From: Microbacterium lacus
GTDB lineage: Bacteria; Actinomycetota; Actinomycetes; Actinomycetales; Microbacteriaceae
Length of the DNA stretch: 64,000 nt
Assembly (NCBI RefSeq): GCF_002812805.1
Contig: NZ_NMUM01000030.1
Coordinates: forward strand, 62,001-126,000
Direction of reading: 5' to 3'
A program made the position numbers and the translations under genes. The notes under the pieces are model-generated. The model made no database searches and had not been told where the DNA came from. It saw only the letters and a list, made by a program, of their open reading frames with translations. Below are positions 25,793-34,613 of the stretch, one piece after another (the first letter of the stretch is position 1; each line of letters opens with the position of its first letter).

Positions 25793-26589
25793 ACCGCGAC
25801 GTTCTGCTCACCGGGCGCGGCCTGACCCGCCGACACGCCCTGCCCCGGCGCACCCTGTTCGATCCGCGCCGCGTGACGACCGCGCTCGAGGACGCCGACA
25901 TCGATGTGCGCGCGGGCGAATCCGTCGGCATCATCGGCGAATCGGGATCGGGCAAGTCCACCCTCGTGCGGCTGCTGCTCGCGCTCGATACGCCGACGTC
26001 CGGCAGCGTGTCCTTCGAGGGACGGGGCGTGGATGCCTCGGCATCCGCTCGCGATCTGCACTGGCTACGGCGGGGCACGGGCATCGTGTTCCAGGATCCG
26101 TACTCGTCGCTCGACCCGCGCATGAGCGTCGGCAGGATCGTCGGCGAACCGCTCTGGGCGCTCGGCATCGAGGGCGACCGCCGCGCGCGCGTTCGCGAGG
26201 TACTCGATCTTGTCGGACTCGAACCCGGGATGGCCGAACGCTTCCCCCACGAGTTCTCGGGGGGTCAGCGCCAGCGCATCGCCCTCGCGCGCGCGATCGT
26301 GCACGGCCCCCGCCTCCTCGTCGGGGATGAGCCGCTGTCAGCCCTCGACGTCACGGTCCGTGCGCAGATCCTGGCGCTGCTGAAGAAGCTCCGGGACGAA
26401 CAGGGCATGGCGCTGCTGCTGGTCTCGCACGATATCGGTGTCGTGCAGAACGTGTGTGACACCGTGGTCGTCATGAAGGACGGACGGATCGTCGAGGAAG
26501 GGCCGACCGAGCGGGTGCTGCTCGAGCCGCAGGTCGCCTACACCCGGCGCCTGCTCGACTCGATCCCCATCATCGATCCGGGAATCTGA
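25789..26589 (+). CDS. ABC transporter ATP-binding protein, DppF/OppF type
   Basis: 266 residues. Walker A GESGSGKSTLV, Q-loop IVFQDPYSSLDPR, signature FSGGQRQRIALARA, Walker B LLVGDEPLSALD and SHDIGVVQ. The ATG at 25789 overlaps the preceding stop (ATGA). Last gene of the importer operon; the nested repeat element C follows and may end the transcript. Confidence 0.93.
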   Translation: MNRDVLLTGRGLTRRHALPRRTLFDPRRVTTALEDADIDVRAGESVGIIGESGSGKSTLVRLLLALDTPTSGSVSFEGRGVDASASARDLHWLRRGTGIVFQDPYSSLDPRMSVGRIVGEPLWALGIEGDRRARVREVLDLVGLEPGMAERFPHEFSGGQRQRIALARAIVHGPRLLVGDEPLSALDVTVRAQILALLKKLRDEQGMALLLVSHDIGVVQNVCDTVVVMKDGRIVEEGPTERVLLEPQVAYTRRLLDSIPIIDPGI

Positions 26590-26608
26590 CCGCGCCGCCA
26601 CGCACCAT

Positions 26609-26703
26609 GTCCCACTTTTTGGGATGCGCGTCCCACTTTCGCCCGCTCTGACAGCCGCATAGCGGAAGAAAATGGGACATCGTCGGATCGGATGTCCCAC
26701 TTC
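26609..26703. repeat. Nested inverted-word element C (GTCCCACTTT word)
   Basis: Forward GTCCCACTTT at 26609 and 26630 (21 bp apart), inverse AAAATGGGAC at 26669, and a further forward GTCCCACTTC at 26694. It lies between the convergent ABC operon and acetyltransferase genes. The word is shared with element D at 29506; the layout is shared with elements A, B and E. Confidence 0.75.
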
Positions 26704-26751
26704 GCTGGGGCTGCCTGCCGAGGCTCAGCCCACCCGCCGCGCTCACGCGGG

Positions 26752-27369
26752 TCAGCGACGGAACAGTCCGCGCTTGTTCTTCTTCTTCGGTGAGAGGGAC
26801 TTCTGCAGATAGATCGTGCCGAGCCAGCGGCCGAACTTGAAGCCGACCCGGCCCATCCGACCAACCTCGACGAAGCCGAGCTTTTCGTGGAGAGCGACGG
26901 ATGCTTCGGCACCCTTATCGCTGATGACGGCGACGATCTCGCGAATCCCCGCCTGCTCGCACGCCTCGATCAGCGCCTCCGACAGCGCCCTACCGAGCCC
27001 TTTGCCCGCGGCGGCGTGCCCGAGGTAGATGGAGTTCTCTACCGAAAACCGATAGGCCGACTTCGACGACATCGGCTGCACGAGCGCATACCCGAGGATC
27101 TGGCCGGACGGCGACTGCGCCACCAGGAAGGGGAGCCCGGCTGTCGCGAGGAGAGCGACCTTGTCACGCCACTGCGCGAGAGTCCATTTCTTCTCATCGA
27201 AGGTGACAACCGAGTTGGTGACGTAGTAGTTGTAGATCTCGCGAATATCGGGGATGTCGCGATCTTCAACGGGGCGAATCTCGTACGTGAACATCGGTTC
27301 GGGCTGCGGAGGCTTGCGCAGGTGCCGCGGCAGCTTCCGGCGATCGCGATCGTATTCCTCCTCCAGCAT
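26752..27369 (-). CDS. GNAT acetyltransferase (phosphinothricin-acetyltransferase-like)
   Basis: 205 residues. The GNAT domain starts at YEIRPVEDRDIPDIREIYNY; the acetyl-CoA loop region is AAGKGLGRALSEALIEACE, followed by VISDKGAEASVALHEKLGFVEVG, the layout of Pat/MddA-type amino-group acetylases. A Lys/Arg-rich tail (SPKKKNKRGLFRR) is added. ATG at 27369 gives a 25-residue charged leader; the ATG at 27294 (MFTYEIRPV) is an alternative start. Convergent with the ABC operon and 9 bp downstream of ung on the same strand. Confidence 0.85.
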   Translation of the reverse strand: MLEEEYDRDRRKLPRHLRKPPQPEPMFTYEIRPVEDRDIPDIREIYNYYVTNSVVTFDEKKWTLAQWRDKVALLATAGLPFLVAQSPSGQILGYALVQPMSSKSAYRFSVENSIYLGHAAAGKGLGRALSEALIEACEQAGIREIVAVISDKGAEASVALHEKLGFVEVGRMGRVGFKFGRWLGTIYLQKSLSPKKKNKRGLFRR

Positions 27370-27378
27370 CCCGCCAGC

Positions 27379-28071
27379 CTACGCGGGCAGACGCCAGTCG
27401 ACTGCGGTCGATCCGGCCTTTTCGAGCATCTCGTTCGCGCGTGAGAACGGCTTCGATCCGAAGAATCCGCGCGAAGCGGACAGCGGCGACGGATGCGGCG
27501 ACTCGATGATCGGGGTCGCGTCGAGCATCGGCTGAAGGTTCGCGGCATCCCTCCCCCACAAGATCGCGACGAGTGGCCTATTACGCGCCGCGAGCGTGCG
27601 GATCGCGAGCTCGGTGACCTTCTCCCAGCCCCAGCCACGATGGGACCCGGACGCGCCGGGCGCGACGGTCAGCACACGGTTCAACAGCATGATCCCCTGA
27701 TCGGCCCACGCCGACAGGTCGCCGTGCGGCGCCGGTGGGATGCCGAGATCGCTGTCGAGTTCTTTGTAGATGTTCGCGAGGCTCCGCGGGAGGGGGCGGA
27801 CATCATGCTCCACCGCGAAGGAGAGGCCGATCGGATGTCCGGGCGTCGGGTACGGGTCCTGCCCGACGATCAGTACCTTGACGGCATCGAGGGGACGCTG
27901 AAACGCACGCAGAACGCGATCCCCCGCGGGTAGATAGCCGCGTCCCGAGGCGACCTCGGCACGCAGTCTCTCCCCGAGAGCGGCGATGTCAGGGGCGACG
28001 GGTTCGAGCGCGCGGGCCCAGCCCGCATCGATCAGACCGTCGTCGGCGAGTTGCGCGAGCGAGCGAGCCAT
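27379..28071 (-). CDS. ung: Uracil-DNA glycosylase
   Basis: 230 residues. Removes uracil from DNA to start base-excision repair. The catalytic water-activating motif is [16 protein letters not shown], and the minor-groove loop is [34 protein letters not shown] is also typical. ATG at 28071 begins 4 bp after the phosphoribosyltransferase stop, so I prefer it to in-frame starts further up that overlap that gene. Confidence 0.96.
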   Translation of the reverse strand: MARSLAQLADDGLIDAGWARALEPVAPDIAALGERLRAEVASGRGYLPAGDRVLRAFQRPLDAVKVLIVGQDPYPTPGHPIGLSFAVEHDVRPLPRSLANIYKELDSDLGIPPAPHGDLSAWADQGIMLLNRVLTVAPGASGSHRGWGWEKVTELAIRTLAARNRPLVAILWGRDAANLQPMLDATPIIESPHPSPLSASRGFFGSKPFSRANEMLEKAGSTAVDWRLPA

Positions 28072-28075
28072 CGGA

Positions 28076-28570
28076 TCAGGAAGCATCCTCTTCGATGACC
28101 GAACCCTTCCACGACCACGGGAAGTCAATCCAGAGGGCGGTCTCGCGCCAGGAGTAGTCCGGCATCGCGATCGAACCGGGCTTGGTGTAAATCGTCGCCG
28201 AACGCACGTCCGCGCCGCGCTCAGTCAGCAGGCGCACGGCGAGCGCGAGAGTCCGACCGCTGTCGGCCACATCGTCGACGAGCAACACGCGACGCCCGGC
28301 GAGGTACTCCATGTCGAGTTCGGGGCGCAGGAGTTCGGGGGCATCCAGGACCGTGCCGATGCCGGTGTAGAACTCGACGTTCAGGGCGCCGCAGTTCTTC
28401 GCCCCGAGGGCATACGCCATGGCGCCGCCGGGCAACAGGCCGCCGCGGGCGATCGCGACCACGACTTCGGGGACGAAACCGTCGGCGACGATCGTGCGGG
28501 CGAGATCCCGACATGCCTCGCCGAAGCCGTCCCAGGTCAGGTGCTCGCGCTCTCCCGTGTACTCACCCAT
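28076..28570 (-). CDS. Phosphoribosyltransferase family protein
   Basis: 164 residues. The PRPP-binding loop is [16 protein letters not shown], and the purine-side sequence [20 protein letters not shown] is also present. Length and order match xanthine/hypoxanthine-guanine phosphoribosyltransferase-like salvage enzymes, but the C-terminal base-specific loop ([16 protein letters not shown]) is of the less-defined actinobacterial type. ATG at 28570. Upstream of ung in one transcription unit. Confidence 0.85.
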   Translation of the reverse strand: MGEYTGEREHLTWDGFGEACRDLARTIVADGFVPEVVVAIARGGLLPGGAMAYALGAKNCGALNVEFYTGIGTVLDAPELLRPELDMEYLAGRRVLLVDDVADSGRTLALAVRLLTERGADVRSATIYTKPGSIAMPDYSWRETALWIDFPWSWKGSVIEEDAS

Positions 28571-28639
28571 GCGGGGTGACTCCTTCCCGGCTCATGCCGT
28601 CGTCGTGCGTGTCAATTCCGTCTCGCGCTGCGCCGGGGA

Positions 28640-29425
28640 TCACTCGCGGTCCGCGCGAACCCGCAGCGATCCACGCGCCAGGAGGTACTGCGCGGACTGC
28701 GCCACAGGGCGCATCGTCACGAGATCCAGGTTGACGTGAGCGGGAGCGTTCATCGCGTAGACGATGACATCCGCGACGTCCGAGGCGACGAGTGGTGCCT
28801 CGACGCCGTCGTACACGCGATCCGCCGCCGCCGAGTCGCCGCCCAACCGATTAAGGGTGAACTCGGGCGTGTGCACCATGCCCGGTGCGACCTCGACCAC
28901 GCGGATCGGCTCGCCGTTGAGTTCGAGGCGCAGGGCGTGCACGAGCATCGCCTCGGCAGCCTTCGCTGCGTTGTAGCCCGCACCACCGGGGTAGGCGACC
29001 TGCGCCGCCGTGGACGTCACGAAAACGGCATCGGCATGACCGTCTTCCGTCGCGGCCTCGCGCATGAGGGGAAGCAGCGCGGCGACGAGACGCTGTGTCG
29101 AGAGCACATTGACCTCGTACATCCACGTCCAGTCGGATGGGTCGCCGTCCTCCACCCGCTGCGTGCCGCGGGCCCCACCGGCGATCTGAACGAACGCATT
29201 CACGGGCCCCGTGCCCCTGAGCCACCCGGCGAGCGCATCGACGTCGGCCTGGTTCGTCAGGTCAGCAGCGAAGACCTCGGCGCCCGTCTCGTGCGCGAGC
29301 TCCGCGAGACGCTCGGCGCGGCGAGCCACACCGACCACATCCCACCCGGCTTCGCGGAGAGCCACCACGGTCGCCCGCCCGATTCCCGAACTCGCACCCG
29401 TCACAACCGCACGCCTGTTTGCCAC
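28640..29425 (-). CDS. Short-chain dehydrogenase/reductase
   Basis: 261 residues. Rossmann motif TGASSGIGRAT, Asp in FAADLTNQ, IAGGARG where NAG is usual, Ser in VFVTSTAAQ and the active YNAAK motif. NADPH is suggested by the basic residues after strand 2 (VARRAERL). GTG start at 29425. Substrate unknown. Probably heads the leftward group SDR-phosphoribosyltransferase-ung. Confidence 0.88.
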   Translation of the reverse strand: MANRRAVVTGASSGIGRATVVALREAGWDVVGVARRAERLAELAHETGAEVFAADLTNQADVDALAGWLRGTGPVNAFVQIAGGARGTQRVEDGDPSDWTWMYEVNVLSTQRLVAALLPLMREAATEDGHADAVFVTSTAAQVAYPGGAGYNAAKAAEAMLVHALRLELNGEPIRVVEVAPGMVHTPEFTLNRLGGDSAAADRVYDGVEAPLVASDVADVIVYAMNAPAHVNLDLVTMRPVAQSAQYLLARGSLRVRADRE

Positions 29426-29505
29426 GGACCCACGCTAGTCCGCCCCGACGGGGTGGACGAACCCCGGACGCCAGTCCGAGGCTCGTGCACCCGCGCACCG
29501 CGCGC

Positions 29506-29557
29506 ATGTCCCACCTTTTCACCCCATGCGGCGCTGTGGCGTGAAGAGTTGGGACAT
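29506..29557. repeat. Inverted-word element D (ATGTCCCAC word)
   Basis: ATGTCCCACCTTTTCAC (29506-29522) and GTGAAGAGTTGGGACAT (29541-29557) are near-perfect inverse copies. It lies in the 289-bp divergent region between the SDR and metY genes, so it is not a simple terminator. Same word as element C. Confidence 0.75.
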
Positions 29558-29613
29558 CGGCGGGCGCGCGTCGGCCGGGACGGATTCCGGATCCAGACCG
29601 CCGCCGGATTGTA

Positions 29614-29621
29614 TTACGTAA
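29614..29621. promoter_or_regulatory. TTACGTAA palindrome in the metY promoter region
   Basis: A perfect 8-bp palindrome inside the AT-rich run GTATTACGTAACATTT, about 95 bp before the metY start and in otherwise very GC-rich DNA. It could be part of a promoter or an operator. I see no SAM-riboswitch structure or McbR-type half-sites. Confidence 0.35.
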
Positions 29622-29714
29622 CATTTCCCGACCGTTGTCGAGACATCCGTCCATCCGTAGCCTCGCTACAGACGCGACACCCGCCGCGCCCCGCAAACTA
29701 CAGGAGTATCCATC

Positions 29715-31037
29715 ATGTCCGCACCGGAGAACTGGCGCTTCGAAACCAAGCAGGTCCACTCGGGCGCACAGCCCGACCCGACCACGAAGGCACGCGCGAC
29801 GCCGATCTACCAGACGACGTCGTACGTCTTCGACAACACCGAGCACGCCGCGAACCTCTTCTCGCTGGCCGAGTTCGGCAACATCTACACGCGCATCATG
29901 AACCCGACGCAGGACGTCGTCGAGCAGCGCCTCGCCGCGCTCGAGGGCGGCACCGGTGCCCTTCTCGTCGCGAGCGGCCAGGCCGCCGAGACGTATGCGG
30001 TCCTGAACATCGCGCAGGCCGGCGACCACATCGTCTCGTCCTCGTCGATCTACGGCGGAACGTACAACCTGTTCAAGTACACGCTCGCGAAGCTTGGCAT
30101 CGAGACCACGTTCGTCGAGAACCAGGACGATGCCGATGAGTGGCGCGCCGCCGTCCGCCCGAACACGAAGCTGTTCTTCGGTGAGACCATCGGCAACCCG
30201 AAGATCAACGTCCTCGACATCGCGAAGGTCGCGGGCGTCGCTCACGAGAACGGCTTGCCCCTGATCGTCGACAACACGATCGCGACGCCGTACCTCATCC
30301 GCCCGCTCGAGCACGGCGCCGACATCGTCGTCCACTCGGCAACCAAGTTCCTCGGCGGTCACGGCACGGTCATCGGCGGTGTCATCGTCGACGGCGGCAC
30401 GTTCGCCTGGTCGAAGAACGTCGAGAAGTTCCCCGGCCTGACCGAGCCCGACCCGTCGTACCACGGCGCCAGCTACACCACCGCCGTCGGCGACGCGCTC
30501 GCGTACATCATCAAGGCACGCGTCACGCTGCTGCGCGACCTCGGCGCTTCTATCGCGCCGCAGAGCGCCTGGCTGCTCATCCAGGGCATCGAGACGCTGT
30601 CGCTGCGTATCGAGCGTCACGTGCAGAACGCGCAAGAGATCGCCGAGTGGCTCGAAGACCACGAGGATGTCGCGTCGGTCAACTACTCGGGCCTGCCGTC
30701 CTCGCCCTGGTACGCCGCGGCGAACACCTACGCGCCGAAGGGCGTCGGTGCGGTGCTGTCGTTCGAGCTCAAGGGTGGGGTCGAGGCGGGCCGCGAGTTC
30801 GTGAACTCGCTCGAGCTGTTCAGCCACCTCGCCAACATCGGCGACGTGCGCTCGCTCGTCATCCACCCCGCATCGACGACGCACTCGCAGCTGACCCCCG
30901 AGCAGCAGCTCACGGCGGGCGTCACGCCCGGTCTCGTGCGCCTCTCGGTCGGCATCGAGAACATCGAGGACCTCAAGGCCGACCTCGAGCAGGCGCTTGC
31001 CGCGGCCCGCAGGGTCTCGGAGGCCGCGCGCGCGTAA
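29715..31037 (+). CDS. metY: O-acetylhomoserine sulfhydrylase
   Basis: 440 residues, the usual length. PLP enzyme making homocysteine from O-acetylhomoserine and sulfide. It starts [20 protein letters not shown]; the family sequence [20 protein letters not shown], the PLP-phosphate region and the Schiff-base Lys in [13 protein letters not shown] are present, as is [15 protein letters not shown] near the end. ATG with CAGGAG eight bases before it. It is followed by a terminator and then metX, whose product supplies its substrate. Confidence 0.96.
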   Translation: MSAPENWRFETKQVHSGAQPDPTTKARATPIYQTTSYVFDNTEHAANLFSLAEFGNIYTRIMNPTQDVVEQRLAALEGGTGALLVASGQAAETYAVLNIAQAGDHIVSSSSIYGGTYNLFKYTLAKLGIETTFVENQDDADEWRAAVRPNTKLFFGETIGNPKINVLDIAKVAGVAHENGLPLIVDNTIATPYLIRPLEHGADIVVHSATKFLGGHGTVIGGVIVDGGTFAWSKNVEKFPGLTEPDPSYHGASYTTAVGDALAYIIKARVTLLRDLGASIAPQSAWLLIQGIETLSLRIERHVQNAQEIAEWLEDHEDVASVNYSGLPSSPWYAAANTYAPKGVGAVLSFELKGGVEAGREFVNSLELFSHLANIGDVRSLVIHPASTTHSQLTPEQQLTAGVTPGLVRLSVGIENIEDLKADLEQALAAARRVSEAARA

Positions 31038-31046
31038 TTTCGCGTC

Positions 31047-31096
31047 ACCGGATGCCCCGGGCCCATCCCCCTCGTCGGGGACGCGCCCGGGGCATC
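31047..31096 (+). terminator. Terminator after metY
   Basis: 14-bp stem CGGATGCCCCGGGC (31047-31060) / GCCCGGGGCATCCG (31083-31096) with a smaller internal hairpin TCCCC/GGGGA, followed by TGTTTCG. Begins 9 bp after the metY stop. Confidence 0.85.
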
Positions 31097-31115
31097 CGTG
31101 TTTCGTCCCGCTCGA

Positions 31116-31220
31116 AGGTGCCCGTTCCACGCGCTAGAGTGCCCGTTGTCGAGCGAGACGGCGCCGAAACGGGCACCCTCGTCGACCGACACAACGGGCA
31201 CCCTCGCGGTCAGAACGGGC
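31116..31220. repeat. Nested inverted-word element E (GTGCCCGTT word)
   Basis: Forward GTGCCCGTT at 31116 and 31137 (21 bp apart); inverse AACGGGCAC at 31166, 31191 and 31212, each followed by CCTCG. Five exact 9-mers in 105 bp, lying between the metY terminator and metX, i.e. in the likely metX promoter region. Confidence 0.8.
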
Positions 31221-31295
31221 ACCCTCGCGCGGTAGGTGGGGTGGGGTGACGTAACGTGTCCGCCCCGACGACGCGGGGCACGTCAGAATGGACGG

Positions 31296-32501
31296 ATGGA
31301 CTGGCAGAGCTCTGAGGACACCTATCCGGCGATGCCGGTGACGGAGGCCGATGCGCGCATGCTGCTGGGCCGACCGCCCGCGACCGGTGCGTGGCGCGAC
31401 GGCGACCCCGTCGGCGACCGACGTTTCGCCGCGTTCGGGCCGTTCCGCACCGAGGGCGGCGCCGAGCTTCCGAGCTTTCGCCTGGCCTTCGAGAGCTGGG
31501 GCGAGCTGAACGCCGCGCGCGACAACGCGGTCCTGATCCTGCACGCCCTGACGGGCGACAGCCACGTCCGAGGTCCCGCGGGGCCGGGGCATCCCACCGA
31601 CGGGTGGTGGTCCGACATCGTCGGCCCCGGAGCCGCAATCGACACCGACCGCTGGTTCGTCGTCGCACCCAACATGCTGGGCGGATGCCAGGGGTCGACC
31701 GGCCCCGCGAGCATCGCGCCCGACGGCTACGAGTGGGCCTCGCGCTTCCCGTATGTCACGATCCGCGACCAGGTCGCAGCCCAGGCGCAACTCGCCGACG
31801 AGCTCGGCATCGAAGTGTGGGCGGGCGTCGTCGGAGGCTCGATGGGTGGAATGCACGCCCTCGAGTGGGCCGCAGGACTTCCGAGCCGTGTCGCCCGCGC
31901 GGCGATCATTGCGGCTCCGCCGATCAACACCGCCGATCAGATCGCGCTCAACTCGGTGCAGCTCGACGCGATCGCCATCGACCCACGATTCCAGCGCGGT
32001 GAGTATTACGACGCGGGCGACGGGGACGGCCCGCATCGCGGACTCGCCCTCGCCCGACGCATGGCGCTGCTGAACTACCGCAGCCCCACCGAGCTCAACC
32101 AGCGATTCCAGCGGTCATGGCAGTCGGGAGTGAGCCCCCTCGGTCACGGCGGACGCTTCGCGGTCGAGTCCTATCTCGACTTCCATGGCAACCGCTTCAC
32201 CCGCCGTTTCGACGCGAACAGCTACGTCCGTCTTGTCGAGGCGATGAACTCCCACGACGTCGGGCGCGATCGCGGCGGCGTCGAACAGGCCCTGGCACAG
32301 GTCACCGCACGAACACTCGTGCTCGGAATCGACAGCGATCGTCTTTTCCCCGTCGAAGGACAGGAACGGATCGCCCGCGCGATCCCGAACACGCTCGACG
32401 GAAACTCCCCCAGCGTCATAACGAGCGACTACGGGCACGACGGGTTCCTCATCGAGACACACGTCGTCGGCGCGCACCTGCGACGACTGCTCGAGGACTA
32501 G
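31296..32501 (+). CDS. metX: Homoserine O-acetyltransferase
   Basis: 401 residues. Transfers acetyl from acetyl-CoA to homoserine, the first committed step to methionine. Alpha/beta-hydrolase fold with oxyanion ILHALTGDSH, the nucleophile Ser in VVGGSMGGMHALEW, Asp in VLGIDSDRLFP and His in SDYGHDGFLIE. NMLGGCQGSTGP is the MetX signature. ATG at 31296; an ATG at 31288 is out of frame. The pairing with metY shows the acetyl, direct-sulfhydrylation route. Confidence 0.95.
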   Translation: MDWQSSEDTYPAMPVTEADARMLLGRPPATGAWRDGDPVGDRRFAAFGPFRTEGGAELPSFRLAFESWGELNAARDNAVLILHALTGDSHVRGPAGPGHPTDGWWSDIVGPGAAIDTDRWFVVAPNMLGGCQGSTGPASIAPDGYEWASRFPYVTIRDQVAAQAQLADELGIEVWAGVVGGSMGGMHALEWAAGLPSRVARAAIIAAPPINTADQIALNSVQLDAIAIDPRFQRGEYYDAGDGDGPHRGLALARRMALLNYRSPTELNQRFQRSWQSGVSPLGHGGRFAVESYLDFHGNRFTRRFDANSYVRLVEAMNSHDVGRDRGGVEQALAQVTARTLVLGIDSDRLFPVEGQERIARAIPNTLDGNSPSVITSDYGHDGFLIETHVVGAHLRRLLED

Positions 32502-32522
32502 TCGGCGCGGCCGCCGGCGCTC

Positions 32523-33221
32523 CTATCGCAGCTGAGCGAAACCCTCCGCAGAACGCGTCTTGCCCACCACGAGGATCGTGTCGCCCTCGCGCAGCACGGT
32601 CTGATTGTCCGCGTTATCCCACACGTCGTCGTGTTGGTAGGCCGCGATCGTGACCCCGTGGGACTTGCGCAGTCCCGTCGAGCCGAGTGGAACATCCTGG
32701 ATCGATGCCGGTACGGGAGCCTTGACCATCGCGTAGCCCGGCGCGATCTCGATGAAGTCGAGGGCCGCTCCGCGAACGAGGTGTGCCACCCGGCGGCCCA
32801 TGTCCTTCTCGGGATAGATCACCTTGTGCACCCCGAGCTGCTCCAGAATCAGCCCGTGCTCGTCGTTGACGGCCTTGGCCCAGATCACCGGGATGTCCAT
32901 ATTGAGCAGCACGGAACAGGTCAGGATGGATGCCGAGATGTTCCCGCCGATCGACACGACGACGCGGTCGAACTCGTCGATCGCGAGCTGGTGCAGCACC
33001 TCGCGTTTGGTGGAGTCGGCGCGCACGACCTGCGTGAGCTCGCCGTTGAGGGACTGGACGATGTCTTCATCGAGGTCGATGCCGAGCACCTCGGTGCCGG
33101 ATGCCATGAGCTCGAGCGCGAGCGAACGTCCGAATCTGCCGAGGCCGATCACGGCGACCGAGTCCGCCTCGGCGATGCGCCGCGATCGTTCGCTGGCGCC
33201 GAACTGCGGGAACTTAGCCAA
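32523..33221 (-). CDS. ktrA: Potassium-uptake regulatory subunit KtrA (RCK domain)
   Basis: 232 residues. The RCK_N Rossmann domain starts SVAVIGLGRFGRSLALELMA, with the acidic end of strand 2 in VLGIDLDEDIV, and continues to about 150. RCK_C follows (ASIQDVPLGSTGLRK...GDTILVVGK). It forms a nucleotide-gated ring under KtrB. The TTG at 33221 gives MAKFPQFGASERS and overlaps the ktrB stop by 8 bp with AAAGG upstream; the open frame goes on inside ktrB without a better start. Confidence 0.9.
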   Translation of the reverse strand: MAKFPQFGASERSRRIAEADSVAVIGLGRFGRSLALELMASGTEVLGIDLDEDIVQSLNGELTQVVRADSTKREVLHQLAIDEFDRVVVSIGGNISASILTCSVLLNMDIPVIWAKAVNDEHGLILEQLGVHKVIYPEKDMGRRVAHLVRGAALDFIEIAPGYAMVKAPVPASIQDVPLGSTGLRKSHGVTIAAYQHDDVWDNADNQTVLREGDTILVVGKTRSAEGFAQLR

Positions 33222-34613
33222 TGGCCGGCCTTTCTTTCGGAAGTTCGTACAGGATCCGTCGCTCGCGGAGCGCAAGGGCCGGACCGAGGGTGAGTGGGCC
33301 GATGCGGCCGAGGAACATCAGGATGACCAGGACGACCTGCGCGCTCTCGGGCAGGGACGCGGTGATGCCCGTCGACATCCCGACCGTCGCGAACGCCGAA
33401 ACCGTCTCGAACAGGGATTTGTCGAGGTTCTCGCCGCTCAAGAACATGATGAGCGCGGTGCCCGCGATCACCGCGGCAACGGCCAACAGGACGACCGTGA
33501 TCGCCTGACGGTGAACCGCGCGAGAGAGGCGCTTGCCGAAGATGTTGACCGCACCCTCACCGCGCAGTTCGGTCACGAGGATGAAGAACAGCACGGCGAA
33601 CGTCGTCACCTTGATGCCGCCCGCGGTTCCCGCGGGGCCGCCACCGATGAACATCAGGACGTCCATGCCCAGCCAGGTCTCGTCATGCATGTCACCCACG
33701 TCGACCGAGTTGAAGCCCGCGGTCCTGGTCTGCACCGATTGGAAGAATCCGGCGAGAACGCGCGACCACGGGTCGAGTCCGCCGAGGGTTTCGGGATTGC
33801 TCCACTCGACAGCCGTGATGTAGACGGTTCCTGCAACGAGTAGCACGGCGGTGACCGCCAGCACGAGGTTGGTGTTCATCGACCAATGAAGCGGGCGACG
33901 GAACTCGCGGCGGAGCTGCATGATCACGGGGAAGCCAAGTCCGCCCAGGATGATCGCCGCACAAATCGGCAGGCAGATGAACGGATCGCTCACGAAGCCC
34001 ATCAGGCTGTCGCTGTAGAGCGCGAACCCCGCGTTGTTGAAGGCCGAGACCGCGTGGAACAGGGCGAACCAGGCGGCTTCGCCCACGGTGTAGCCGTAGC
34101 CGAGGAGGAACCGCAGGAAGAGCAGAATGAACGCGCCGGCCTCGATGATCACCGAGATCAGGACGATGCGGCGGACGAGCCCGCGTACGTCCTCGAGCCC
34201 AGCGTCTTCGCCTCGGCTGCGGTGTTCAGCCGCGACCGGACGGACATCTTGCGCGCCAGCACGACCCCGATCAGGGCCGCGAAGATCATGATGCCCAGGC
34301 CGCCGAGTTGGATCCGAACCAGGATGACGACCTGCCCGAAGCCCGTCCAGAAAACCGGGGTATCGACGACGATGAGCCCGGTGACACACACGGCGCTCGT
34401 TGCCGTGAAGAGCGCCTCGACGAAGCTCGCCCCGCCCGGCCCGACTCTGGCGATCGGGAGCATGAGCAGAGCGGTACCTACGGCGATCGCCGCGGCGAAC
34501 CCGAGCACGACGGCCTGGGCGGGTTGCAGGTGATGGCGCGACAGTCCCTTTTGCCGACCCCGCCCCGCCGTCCGACCGCGCGCTGCCGCCGCGGCCGGCG
34601 TTCTCTTCCTCAC
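33214..34613 (-). pseudogene. ktrB: Potassium transporter KtrB/TrkH with a one-base frameshift
   Basis: The GTG at 34613 overlaps the stop of the permease gene (GTGA). It opens a basic N-terminus, then membrane segments and the first pore loop TATSAVCVTGLIVVDT, up to NTAAEAKTLG. There the frame runs to a stop, while the next frame continues LEDVRGLVRRIVLISVIIEA with pore loops AVSAFNNAGFALY, TRTAGFNSVDVGD and TVSAFATVGMSTG. Restoring one C at about 34196-34200 (observed CTGGGCTCGAG, expected CTGGGCCTCGAG) gives a normal 466-residue KtrB. The length of 1400 nt is one short of a multiple of three. The rest is undamaged, so a technical error or very recent mutation is likely. Confidence 0.88.

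Noticed and set aside
29426..29714. SAM riboswitch before metY
   Set aside because: No matching stem arrangement is visible; only a short TTACGTAA palindrome and element D are present.
29262..31130. 622-codon leftward frame opposite metY
   Set aside because: Antisense to metY and partly to the SDR promoter; Arg/Asp/Val-rich shadow composition.
33214..34613. Programmed ribosomal frameshift in ktrB
   Set aside because: The site CTGGGCTCGAG has no slippery heptamer or stimulatory structure, and KtrB is not known to use recoding.
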